64,000 nucleotides of DNA, taken from contig NC_089768.1 in NCBI RefSeq assembly GCF_040412425.1, forward strand, positions 1,101,001 to 1,165,000, in the 5' to 3' direction. The notes under the pieces are model-generated. The model did no database searches. It had not been told where the DNA came from and saw only the letters and a list, made by a program, of their open reading frames with translations. The DNA is from Macrobrachium rosenbergii. Lineage: Eukaryota; Arthropoda; Malacostraca; Decapoda; Palaemonidae. The position numbers and the translations under genes were made by a program. Below, piece after piece: positions 1 to 10,690 of this stretch. Numbering within the stretch: position 1 is the stretch's first letter; each line of letters begins with the position of its first letter.

Positions 1-1479
1 ATATTTTACTGGTTAATCAGCCTGACCAAAAGAACTGTAAAATACCGTAGTTTTTTCTTGATAGTCGTAATATTGATGCAAAATTAGCTTCTGTAGAGGT
101 CATTAGTACTCAAGTACACAGGTTGACTGCAACCTTTGTTTCTTACGCTGCATTCTTAAGGGAATACAAACCATTGGCTTGTACATAGGGGTGTTCCATA
201 GCACAAGCTGGAATTGGTTGTTGAAACTTGGTAACAAGGCATTAGCTGTTGGTAGGTGGGTTAGTGGGGAGAGCACCCCACTCACCTACTGCCATCAAGC
301 ACTTTTTCTTGGGCTTTGGTTAAGTTAAGATGTCCTGCTTCCTTGGGCTTTGGTTAAGTTGAGATGTCCTGCTTCACTCTGACTGGACATCAAGTTGAAG
401 CTTTTTTCATCTTTTTTATAGTATTCATGGTGTTTGTGTTATTTGTTCAGCATGTGAAGAATATAAATGGGTGTTTGGCTGCTTTATGTCCTGGAAGTTA
501 GTGTGATTGATTTTGTTGTTCTGCATTTTTGCAAGGAGTTTGCTGGCTGGACCTTTTTCTGCTTTGGCTCATGAGGGGGTCCCACTCATGAGGTTAGGTG
601 ACTGACTTGTACTTTCTGGCAGTGCAGATCTATGTATGGATGCTGAGCTCTCCCAAGTAAGAAGGGCACATGTTCATGGTTTGCCACTGTCTGAAGAATA
701 CTCACTGGCAGCTTTGCTAGAGTACTGACAGATAATTCTGCTTGGTATTTCTACTCACCCACTTTAGCTGCTGTTTCTGCCATGGAACCCATGCTGCATC
801 CTGCCTCATCTTGCCTTCTACTGTATCTGAAGAGAGTAAGGCTTGTGGATGGAGCAAGGTGAAGAAATGCAAGCTTGTAGCTGCATTCCCATCCTCCTCC
901 TTATTGAGTTCTACCTCCTTGCCTTTTTCTGCCTTGTCTTCCTTGCATGGGATGAAGACATCTCAGAAGCCCTCTCTGAAGAAGTTCCATTGGATTTTGA
1001 GTGAGCACCTTCCTTCTTTGGGAGTTGTTGATGTCATTTGCTCATATATGGGTAGCCATAGGCAGGGATGACACCTGGTTGCCTGAGTGTTCTCATGAAC
1101 TAATTTCACTTTGTTTTCATGTGAAAAATGAGGACTGTTCCATACGCTAACAATTTATGCTACTGCTTAGGTACACAGAGAAGAGTCAGCACTCCTCACC
1201 TGGCTTGTGTGTGACCCTCCAGATCCTTCATGTGCGACAGGTCATTGCTGTATGATACCACTGGTTATGGTGTTGATCTGTATGCATGTGATTGTGCAAA
1301 TCCTCATATGGTGCCTAGTTGGTCCAGAACTCCTGATGTGTGACGATTGATGCATTATGATACCACTTGGTGCTAGTTCAGTTTTGACCAGTCATGGAAA
1401 AGTCATCAGGATTGTGGACCATGATTTCAAGCAGCAATGAGTCCACCTTGACTCAGTATTATTTGAAAATGTATGGGAA
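1..1479. other. No gene recognised
   Basis: AT-moderate sequence with only short, unrelated open frames in all six frames. I see no splice-flanked conserved peptide, RNA gene or clear element end. The 742-1071 frame has low-complexity composition and no recognisable motif. It may be old repeat debris like the block that follows. Confidence 0.4.
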
Positions 1480-2480
1480 TGTGAATCGTGATTTTGAGTG
1501 TTTATGACTCAGCCTTGAATTGTTAATCAGCAGTCAGTACCAGATACAATTGTTCTTGCCCTCAGCCTGTGCACTCACCTGAGCAGACTGGTGTGTCAGC
1601 CTTTCTTTTAGGAGAGGATCCAAATTATGCTGTGGGGAACCCTTTCAGTCAGAGTTGGAACAGGGAGGTTGTTTGATTTATTGTGAGCTTAATGATCTAT
1701 GGGAAGCAACCACTGTCCCTTTGATTAGCTCATTGCATCAATAGAGCATAATCTAGGGTGCATTCAAGGGGTTAGGCAGTCATTCTGACTGCTGTGGCTG
1801 CTGCTTGCTCTTGGTGTCATGGACCAGGTACTAGTCTGATCTGTGGATCAGAAGGTTCCCTGCTGTCTGGTAGATTGAGCAAACTACTGTCCCACTGTTG
1901 ATATACTTGAAGTTCTACATGCCAGAAGATGCATGGACTGCTACACTTCAGATTGTTTCACCAGCTTGCAAACTCGCAAATGATCTCCCTTTGGAGAAAC
2001 TCCAAGAGGATTCTTCTTTCCTTATCAGATGGGCCAAACTTTGCCCGGGAAGATGTGTTCCTATGTCTGTGCTCTTCTCCGGACACGTTCTGGCTAAGAG
2101 TAGTCACACTCAGTGGAACAGATCTGTCTTGGGTTCCATTTTATGCTCTCCAAAGAGTAAAGTTGAGGTGACTGTGGAGAAGAGATATTCTGATAGTTGG
2201 GACACCACAATCCACTATGCGATCTCCAATTCCTCCAGGGCATTGAGGGGAACTGCAGCCTAGCCTTGGGACAGCCACACTTGCTGTGTCCAGTGTCAAG
2301 AGGGGCTTCCCCCTCGAAAAGTTTGAGACAAGGAACCCAGACTTTCTCAAGGAAGTGCCGGGAGCCTTCTCAGCCCTTTCATCTAACCCCTTCCAGCTCC
2401 AGCTAGAAAGAGAGTTGAGGGGAAGAAGAAGGGAGGGTGATGCTGAGGTTGGCAATCCTTTCTCGAGCTGCCATTAGTAG
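1480..2480 (+). mobile_element. Decayed repeat related to the DIRS-like debris at 22.3-22.7 kb
   Basis: Two stretches are recognisably the same sequence as parts of 22310-22690. The segment around 1570-1600 (cacctgagcagactggtg) matches 22655-22675, and 1680-1870 (a run about gggaagcaaccactg, an 'atagagcataatctagg' stretch and a 'ctgatctgtggat' stretch) matches 22320-22490 with many substitutions. The second region is flanked by RT/RNase H remnants, so this copy is probably also DIRS-like debris, but no catalytic motif survives here. Open frames at 1898-2263 and 2141-2455 look like chance frames. Confidence 0.45.
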
Positions 2481-2639
2481 GGGGATGCTTGCCGTGCCAT
2501 GAGGCAACGTTGCAAAGAGGGGAAGAGCCTGGGTAGTGTTTGTCCTTCAAGTTGGTTAAAGATTACCTTCCAAGGACCTGTATCCTCCCCTTTCTAATTT
2601 AGTCACCATTCCTGACCTACCATCTAGGATCTTTTGAAT

Positions 2640-3206
2640 GCTCTGGGGCTGGAGACCAGTCATCAGCCTCTCTCCTTTAAACAGGTTATGATTCAGACCA
2701 TTAGTGGATAGTTTCTTGTTTGTAATTTTTCACATTCACAGTTGATCTCTGATCCCCTTTCCTGTTGAGAGCAACCAGATTTGTTGAACAGCAGCACCAG
2801 TATGCCTTGCTACAGCGCTTCTCAGTTCCAGAGGTCTTGTATTCCTCATACTGTTGGATTGTGGAACAGCCTTCTAGAGGACGTTGTGCAATTGGAACTT
2901 CAAAAGTTGTAGTGAAGATGCAGTGCATCACTACCCTAATGCAATTTTTTCCTGTTAGTTTAATAATTTACTTCAATTTTTGTCTGTTTATTTATAGTGT
3001 GTTAATTTATTGTTTCTCTGTTAGTAAGTGTTTTATTCTATCTGTATTTCCCATTACCTTCTGGTACTTCCTTCTAATGAACAACATGTCCTATGGAAGC
3101 TTAATTTCAAGTCAGTGGCCCCTTTAGGCTTGTTCCATATGAAAAGGGTTCACTTTTGAATAATAATAATAATAATAAGAATAATAATAATAATAATAAT
3201 AATTAA
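2640..3206 (+). mobile_element. LINE 3' end (C-terminus of RT ORF, 3' UTR, AAT tail)
   Basis: Around 2812-2910 one + frame reads SQFQRSCIPHTVGLWNSLLE followed by DVVQL. This is the conserved C-terminal motif of arthropod Jockey/CR1-type non-LTR retrotransposon reverse transcriptases (S-x-x-R-S-x-x-P-x-T-V-x-L-W-N-x-L). A stop, an AT-rich 3' UTR and an (AAT)n tail at about 3158-3203 follow, as expected for LINEs ending in a simple repeat. The 5' part is missing or unrecognisably decayed. The strand is set by the peptide and tail. Confidence 0.6.
3158..3203 (+). repeat. (AAT)n microsatellite, LINE tail
   Basis: About 15 trinucleotide units with one AAG interruption, directly at the end of the LINE 3' UTR and directly before a TTAA insertion site. 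Confidence 0.85.
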
Positions 3207-6200
3207 CCCTTAAATGCCGAGCCTCTATTTACAAAAGTGTCTGTCGTATGCTGGCGGCATTCGGGAGTTAGCGCCGAAGCGGAAAAGAAGTTTTTTTTTT
3301 TAAATCACAGCACGCTTAGTTTTTAAGACTAAGAGTTCATTTTTGGCTCCTTTTTTTGTCATTGCCTGAAGTTTAGTATGCAACCATCAGAAATGAAAAA
3401 AATATTATCATATATAAATATTGGAATATATGACAGCGCAAAAAAAAGTCATATAATTGTATACAAATCGCGCTGTGAGCAAAACGGCTAAAGCTAATGA
3501 GTTATTTTTTTTTCGTTGTGTTGTACACAAAATTGCGATGATTTTGGTATATAACAAATTGTAAAACAATCAAAGCAACACAGAAAATATTATCACAAAA
3601 TGATGCATGGGTTGTTTTTTGTTGTATTTTACTTGAAATTGTGCACATTTTCATATATAAAACTTTATGCAACGACTAATATAAAACGGTGCAAAAATTA
3701 CGACAAAGTGACGAAAGAATTTCTGAGATTTTTGGCCGAGTTAGCACGCGGACGTAAGGAAAAAGTTTTTAAAAAATTCACCATAAATCAAAATATTGTG
3801 CTAGAGACTTCCAATTTGTTGCAAAATGAAGGTAAATGATTGAATATTACTAGAATGTAAGAGTTTTAGCTTACAATTGCATTTTTCGACCATTTCGGTC
3901 GAGTCAAAGTTGACCAAAGGTTGAAATTTTGGCACTTATCGTGATTTATATGAAAATATTTCAAAACTGATAAAAGCTACAACCATGAGTTATTTTTGTT
4001 GTATTCTACATGAAATTGCGCACATTTTCATATATAAAACTTTATGTAACGGCTAATATAAAATGGTGCAAACATTACGACAAAGTGACGAAAAGAATTT
4101 CTGAGATTTTGGCGAGTTACACACATGGACGTAAGGAAAATGTTTTTTCAAAAATTCACCATAAATCGAAATACTGTGCTAGAGACTTCCAATTTGTTGC
4201 AAAATGAAGGTAAATGATTGAATGTTACTAGAATGTAAGAGTTTTAGCTTACAATTGCATTTTTCAACCATTTCGGTCGAGTCAAAGTTGACCAAAGGTT
4301 TAAATTTTGGCAGATATCGTGATTTATATGAAAATATTTCAAAACTGATAAAGCTACAACTATGGGTTGTTTTTTGTTGTATTTTACGTGAAATTGTGCA
4401 CATTTTCATATATAAAACTTTATGTAACGTCTAATATAAAACGGTGCAAAAATTATGACAAAGTGACGAAAGAATTTCTGAGATTTTTGGCCGAGTTAGC
4501 GAGCGGACATAAGGAAAAAGTTTTTTCAAAAATTCACCATAAATCGAAATATTGTCCTAGAGACTTCCAATTTGTTCCAAAATGAAGGTAAATGATTGAA
4601 TATTACTAGAATGTAAGAGTTTTAGCTTACAATTACGTTTTTCTCCCATTTCGATCGAGTCAAAGTTGACTGAAGATTTAAATTTTGGCAGTTATCGTGA
4701 TTTATATGAAAATATTTCAAAACTGATAAAAGCCACAACTATGGGTTGTTTTTTGTTGTATTTTACGTGAAATTGTGCACATTTTCATATATAAAACTTT
4801 ATGTAATGACTAATATAAAACGGTGCAAAAATTATGACAAAGTGACGAAAGAATTTCTGAGATTTTCGGCCGAGTTAGCGCGCGGACGTAAGGAAAAAGT
4901 TTTTAAAAAAATTCACCATAAATCAAAATGTTGTGCTAGAGGCTTCCAATTTGTTGCAAAATGAAGGTAAATGATTGAATATTACTAGAATGTAAGAGTT
5001 TTAGCTTACAATTGCGTTTTTCGACCATTTCGGTCGAGTCAAAGTTGACCAAAGGTTGAAATTTTGGCACTTATCGTGATTTATATGAAAATATTTCAAA
5101 ACTGATAAAAGCTACAACCATGAGTTATTTTTTGTTGTATTCTTCATGAAATTGCGCACATTTTTATATATAAAACTTTATGTAACGACTAATATAAAAT
5201 GGTGCAAACATTACGACAAAGTGACGAAAGAATTTCTGAGATTTTTGGCCGAGTTACCGCGCGCGGACGTAAGGAAAAAGTTTTTTAAAAAATTCACCAT
5301 AAATCGAAATACTGTGCTAGAGACTTCCAATTTGTTGCAAAATGAAGGTAAATGATTGAATGTTACTAGAATGCAAGAGTTTTAGCTTACAATTGCATTT
5401 TTCAACCATTTCGGTCGAGTCAAAGTTGACCAAAGGTTTAAATTTTGGCAGTTATCGTGATTTATATGAAAATATTTCAAAACTGATAAAAGCTACAACT
5501 ATGGATTGTTTTTTGTTGTATTTTACATGAAATTGTGCACATTTTCATATATAAAACTTTATGTAACGACTAATATAAAACTGTGCAAAAATTATGACAA
5601 AGTGACGAAAGAATTTCTGAGATTTTTGGCCGAGTTAGAGCGCTGACGTAAGGAAAAAGTTTTTTCAAAAATTCACCATAAATCAAAATATTGTGCTAGA
5701 GACTTCCAATTTGTTGCAAAATGAAGGTAAATGATTGGATATTACTAGAATGTAAGAGTTTTAGCTTACAATTGCGTTTTTCGACCATTTCGGTCGAGTC
5801 AAAGTTGACCAAAGGTTGAAATTTTGGCACTTATCGTGATTTATATGAAAATATTTCAAAACTGATAAAAGCTACAACCATGAGTTATTTTTTGTTGTAT
5901 TCTTCATGAAATTGCGCACATTTTCATATATAAAACTTTATGTAACGGCTAATATAAAATGGTGCAAACATTACGACAAAGTGACGAAAGAATTTCTGAG
6001 ATTTTTGGCGAGTTACATACGAAGGAAAAAGTTTTTCAAAAATTCACCATAAATCGAAATACTGTGCTAGAGACTTCCAATTTGTTGCAAAATGAAGGTA
6101 AATGATTGAATATTACTAGAATGTAAGAGTTTTAGCTTACAATTGCATTTTTCTACCATTTCGGTCGAGTCAAAGTTGACCGAAGGTTGAAATTTTGGCA

Positions 6201-6661
6201 CTTATCGTGATTTATATGAAAATAATATCAAAACTGATAAAAGCTACAACCATGGGTTGTTTTTAGTTGTATTTTATATGAAATTGTGCACATTTTCATA
6301 TATAAAACTTTATGTAACGACTAATATAAAACGGTGCAAAAATTACGACAAAGTGACGAAAGAATTTCTGAGATTTTTGGCCGAGTTAGCACGTTGACGT
6401 AAGGAAAAAGTTTTTTTCAAAAATTCACCATAAATCGAAATATTGTCCTAGAGACTTCCAATTTGTTGCAAAATGAAGGTAATTGATTGAATATTACTAG
6501 AATGTAAGAGTTTTAGCTTACAACTGCGTTTTTCTACCATTTCGGTCGAGTCAGAGTTGACCAAAGGTTGAAAGTTTTTGTAGTCGACATACGGTATGTC
6601 CACTCGGCACCCAACAGACAATTTTAGTCGACGTACAATACGTCCAGTCGGCGTTTAAGGG
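3207..6661 (+). mobile_element. Non-autonomous piggyBac-like (TTAA) transposon carrying a satellite array
   Basis: The element begins CCCTTAAATGCCGAG and ends in the reverse complement CGGCGTTTAAGGG, giving 13-14 bp terminal inverted repeats. It is flanked on both sides by TTAA (3203-3206 and 6662-6665). TTAA target duplications with ends beginning CCC are the hallmark of the piggyBac superfamily, so this is probably a non-autonomous member; no transposase frame is present. A second copy in inverted orientation (24546-25952) has the same ends, TTAA flanks and subterminal sequence, so the boundaries are well supported. The bulk (about 3.56-6.57 kb) is a tandem array. The right subterminal region (6575-6661) carries two related palindromic motifs built on ACRTAYYGTAYGT. 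Confidence 0.8.
3560..6570 (+). repeat. ~378-bp tandem array, 8 units, two subtypes
   Basis: A landmark 'ggtaaatgat/ggtaattgat' recurs at 3831, 4209, 4587, 4966, 5347, 5726, 6097 and 6478 (spacings 378, 378, 379, 381, 379, 371, 381). Units fall into two subtypes. Subtype A has 'atgagttatt', 'attgcgcac' and 'ggtgcaaacatt'; subtype B has 'atgggttgtt', 'attgtgcac' and 'ggtgcaaaaatt'. In order the units read B A B B A B A B. Each unit contains a 60-80-codon open frame, but these repeat only because the DNA repeats and are not treated as genes. Confidence 0.9.
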
Positions 6662-6748
6662 TTAAGACCATCAGGTCACTAACACATTGTTTTCAACAAA
6701 AGCATTCTGTGAAATGCAAAAAGGGATTTTGACAGAGGAAAAATCTAT

Positions 6749-7050
6749 TTCTGAGGAAGGTCCCGTGTCACCCGGTGAAATTCCATTACAGCACGAATTT
6801 CTAGGTATAACAATGCTAGATATACCAGAGAAAAAGAGCTTTCAGGAAAGCTGGGGTTACTACCCCCAGTCGATCGTCTTTAGAAGACGTCGGTATAATG
6901 AAGGGTGAGTGAAATACCACTACCACGGAAATATACTCGAAAGATCTCTCCTTATCAAAACCCCCGTAAAAGAGCGGTGAGCCGTTACAGCTCCCACCCT
7001 CAACACCCGCCAGGACGGCGACACCAGCGCCACCTACTTCATTCCATGCT
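6749..7050 (+). repeat. DIRS family 1 inverted terminal repeat, 3' copy
   Basis: Reverse complement of 19617-19919 over about 300 bp with few differences. Shared landmarks include gtcccgtgtca, the 'gtctttagaagacg' hairpin and 'cttcattccat'. The outermost 30 bp of this end (6719-6748, gggattttgacagagg) are not in the other terminus but are represented in the internal complementary region. Confidence 0.9.
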
Positions 7051-7113
7051 AGCACTAACCCCAGACTTGGCATGTGCAAGAAGGGGAGGGAGTACTAGAC
7101 TAGACAGGGAGGG

Positions 7114-7204
7114 TCACCGGGTGACACGGGACCTTCCTCAGAAATAGATTTTTCCTCTGTCAAAATCCCTTTTCTGAGTTCAGTCCCGTGTCAGCCGGTG
7201 AAAT
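7114..7204 (+). repeat. DIRS internal complementary region (ICR)
   Basis: Positions 7114-7173 are the reverse complement of the left element end (6719-6778). Positions 7170-7204 are the reverse complement of the right element end (19885-19919). The two abut at a shared TTTT. A short internal copy of the joined ends is what DIRS elements use as template to complete a circular cDNA junction. This confirms the element class, both boundaries and the orientation, because the ICR lies just inside the 3' repeat. Confidence 0.9.
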
Positions 7205-7834
7205 AGTGATAGAGAATCATGCCAAGACTGCTACTACTGGAAAAAGGGGGGGTAACCTGAAGAAAAGGCAAAATTGTAACGAAAATAACTTTAATTAAGG
7301 AATCTCTTCCATGAAGCAAGAATACTTAAAAGTAAGGCAACTTAATTTTAAGGCACACCAATAAACTTAACACTACAAAACACTGGAGGTCCCCGGTCTG
7401 ATGGGGAAAAAACCTCAAATCTTAAAATTACTTAAAAGTAGTGAAACATGAAATGTGCACAGAACAAGAAATACAACCTTAAAACTATATATGTAAACTT
7501 AGGCTTAAACATGTAAGAGACAAGACTAATGAAAATAACACACACAATTATCCGAGTGCGTGGATCCAAACAAAAACAGTCCAGTACCCATAAAAACTAA
7601 ACAATTATGGCTAATCAGATTACAGTTTTCCATCATCAAATACAAATATATCAATATGAAGAGCTAGGCAGTGAGGCATAAACGACCAGGAGAATAAGCA
7701 GAGAAGCAAATGAGGTAGGCGGGCGGGGGGAAAAGGAAAGGATATAATTATTTAAGGTGGGGAGATGACACTTCCCACTGCTATAGTAGAATATTTCAGG
7801 GCTTCGAGTGATTTTAAATAGTGGCGTTTAAACA
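7205..7834. other. DIRS family 1 3' non-coding region
   Basis: Lies between the recombinase stop and the ICR. AT-rich, no open frame with recognisable motifs and no splice-flanked exon. Confidence 0.5.
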
Positions 7835-9168
7835 CTAGAGGTGATTTCCAACCCGTATATTTTGATAACTCTGAAAAGTCCATATTATGAAAATAATAGA
7901 AGTAGCCACTGCTCGAATATCATGAACTTTAGGAACTGAGTCTGGGTTGGCTTGTTTAATGAAATACAGAATTTGTTGTCTTATACCATTAAGAGAAAGA
8001 GTACCACCTTTCTCCCTTATAAAAAGAGGACCCGACTTACTCTGTGGAGTTCTTGAGAGGTAAGATTTAAGTGTATGGACTGGACATAAAGATTGATCTT
8101 GAGGAAGGGCACCACCTTCCAAGGAGACCACCTGTCCTGTGGGTCTTCGTTCTTAGCTAAAAATCTAGGGTCAGGGGAGAGGAGGACTTCTCCGGATGGG
8201 AGGAAGTTAACAAAATTATCACCTCTAGTGAGAGCTGACAGCTCTGAAATTCTAGCACCTGAAGCCAAACTAAGTAAAAATAAGGTTTTCCTTAACAGAT
8301 CCTGATAAGAGCAATGGAAGTTATCCAACTCTGACGCTAACTTAAGGACGTCATTGAGAAACCAAGTAACCGAATGTGGACGTGATACTGGTCTCAGACG
8401 AGCGCATGCTCTGGGGATGGATGAAAAATAAGAATCTGTAAGGTCGATTTTAAAGCCGTAAAGAAATACTTTCTTCAATGCCGACTTGACTGTGGTAATA
8501 GTGGCGGGAGCCAGACCTTTCTCAAACAGTGACCTAAAGAAGGAAACTCCTAAATTAGTCGTCATAATTTTGGCTTCAGATGCTTTCAGGAAGGAGGCTA
8601 ACTTTTTGACTGCTGAGTCATATTGTCTAATAGTAGAATCTCTTTTATCTGATTCTAAAAACAGAGTGTTGACAGGGTCAATGTTTGCTCCTTTTTGAGC
8701 TGCGAACTTTATAAAGTCCATAAAGCTAGGGCATCTTGAATCCTTGAGGAAGCTGACACAGTCTTGGTTTGTACTGTCTGGGTCAGAATGGGCTTGGGAA
8801 TCGAAGACTCCATAAGCCCAGTTCCTGAAGGAGAGGGAACCAATTGCTCTTCGGCCAATAGGGGCTACCAGAGCTGGTTGACCTTTGAATGTCCTTAGTT
8901 TGTGTAAAACTTTCAGCAGCAAATTTATTGGAGGAACAGATAAATTCTCTCCCAATTGTTCCAATCTACTGTCATTGCGTCTGTGGCGAACGCCTGAGGG
9001 TCCAGGTTGGGGGCTACGTAACAGGGGAGCTTGAAGTTGCTCTCCGTTGCGAACAGATCCACTTGGAGTCCCGGAACCCGGCAAATCCATTGAAAGATTC
9101 GCATCCAGGGACCACTCCGTCTCCAACGGGTAGTCCTGGACAGGGAATCCGCCACCACGTTCGGACAC
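7835..9168 (-). pseudogene. DIRS family 1 tyrosine recombinase (frameshifted)
   Basis: The main frame (8017-9168) has a typical YR N-terminal SAM-like half (RDSTIRQYDSAVKKLASFL, then VKSALKKVF) and the first catalytic arginine in SLASGARISELSALTRG. A frameshift near 8110-8130 moves the C-terminal half into another frame (7835-8131), where the HxxR box reads KVHDIRAVATS. The final tyrosine region is short (QSYQNIRVGNHL) and I am not sure the catalytic Tyr is kept. In DIRS elements this enzyme integrates circular cDNA without target-site duplication. It follows RNase H as expected. Confidence 0.82.
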
Positions 9169-9810
9169 CTGCTAGGTGGGTGGCTGACAGGTGCCAACCG
9201 TGCTTGTTCGCCAGGAGAAGATAGCTACCATCACTTGGTTTACTCGACCTGATTTGGAGCCGCCCCTGTTGATGCAATGAACTACCACTGCGCTGTCTAA
9301 CACCAACCTGATATGAATCCGATTGGGAGGGCGGATTTTCTTCAGCGTTAGAAAGACCGCCATGGCTTCCAGGGTGTTTATATGGAACTGCTGAAACATT
9401 GTGGACCACGTTCCCTGTACTTTCTGTTTTGGTGAATATCCCCCAGCCGCTTAGAGAAGCGTCTGTGTGGATAACTAGTGCCGGGGAAACTGAAGTGGAA
9501 CTGTTTTGGACAGGCCCTTGACTGTGGTCCAAGGCCGCAGTCTTGTCTTTAAGATCCGAGGGATAGAGGAGACCTTGTCCCTGAGCTTGGTGTTTGCTCG
9601 ACTCCGCCACACTCTGTTTCTGTCTTTTAATTTGGCTTTCAAGAGCAGGTCTGTCACTGAGGCAAATTGGAGAGACCCGAGGACCCTTTCCTGGGACCGA
9701 CGGGATGCTGACTGATTTTTGAGAAACCTCTTGGTGAGAGATGCTATCTCTTTCCTCTTGGAAGGAGGGAGAGATAACGTGTGGGAGGACAGGTCCCACT
9801 GAAGACCCAG
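8926..9810 (-). pseudogene. DIRS family 1 RT connection and RNase H, broken into several frames
   Basis: Minus-strand pieces in different frames, in order: a connection region 9475-9657 (MTDLLLKAKLKDRNRVW, ending GLSKTVPLQFPRH), VIHTDASLSGWGIF at about 9460 (first RNase H aspartate), 9172-9399 (INTLEAMAVFLTLKKI, then LVLDSAVVVHCINRGGSKSG), and 8925-9197 (CPNVVADSLSR, the C-terminal RNase H motif of this group). At least three frame changes separate them, so the protein is not made as it stands, or the consensus contains indel errors. The order and spacing match DIRS RT-RNase H. Confidence 0.75.
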
Positions 9811-9832
9811 CCACTGAAACCGAGACTCGGAG

Positions 9833-10690
9833 TCAGGCGGGACTTCTCCTGTTCAGCTGAAAACCCAATGACTCTAGGAAATTGGTGACTATGGACGTGG
9901 CTTCTTGACACTCCGGAACAGTTGGAGCCCAGATTATCCAGTCGTCCAGGTGCGCTGCTAGGGAGATTCCTTGGGACCGGAGCTGCTGTACTACCGTATC
10001 CGCCAGCTTGGTGAATATCCTGGGTGCAATGTTCAGACCGAAGGGCATGACCCTGAAGGAGTAGGCTTGATTCCCAAGTCTGAAACCGAGGAACTGAGAG
10101 AAGTTCCGCGCAACTGGGACGTGATAATAAGCGTCTGAAAGATCGATAGAGGTGGTGACGGCTCCATGCGGAAGTAGAGTCCGAACCTGAGCTACCACAA
10201 GCATGCGAAACTTGTCGCATTTTATGTAGAGATTTAGACGCGATAGATCCAGGATCACTCTTTGCTGATCGGAGTCTTTTTTAGGAACAGTGAATAGCCT
10301 GCCTTGAAACTTTAGGTGCCTTGCTTTCTTTATTGCCCGTTTGTTGAGCAATTCTGTTACATAATCCTGTAGGATTGATGTGGGTGGCTGGTAAAATCTG
10401 TTTAGAGGGGGAGGATTCTTGATCCAGCTCCACCCTAGTCCCTTGGACACAATGCTGTGTGCCCAAGGGCTGAAGGTCCATTGGTCCCTGAACCAATACA
10501 GGCGACCGCCTACCTGCGTTCTCTCAGTGGGAGGGAGCGGGTTTGTTCCCTCTACCACGTCCTCTCCCCCTTGGGGTGGTGTTAGACCTTCCTCTGTGGG
10601 GGGCCTTGCCCCTTCCTCCCCTTGCAACCCTATTGAGGCCGTGAAAAAATCCACGGCCTTCATATGTAGGGTTGTATGCTGGTGAGGATA
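9833..10690 (-). pseudogene. DIRS family 1 reverse transcriptase
   Basis: One open frame (within 9833-11068) carries the RT fingers and palm in order: FYQPPTSILQDYVTELLNK, LFTVPKKDSDQQRVILDLSR, LNLYI, VTTSIDLSDAYYHVPVA (motif A Asp), FRVMPFGLNIAPRIFTK (motif B) and LAAHLDDWIIWAPT (motif C, LDD). Next is FLESLGFQLNR, where a frameshift near 9845 ends the frame prematurely. The coding start overlaps the 3' end of gag by roughly 165 bp in another frame, a common gag/RT arrangement in DIRS. The upstream part of the long frame (10700-11068) is the antisense-free shadow of gag. Confidence 0.85.

Noticed and set aside
3600..5355. Series of similar 65-79-codon frames (MFFVVFYVKLCTFSYIKLYV)
   Set aside because: They recur only because the ~378-bp DNA unit recurs. 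Frames differ in length by indels and units show no codon-like constraint.
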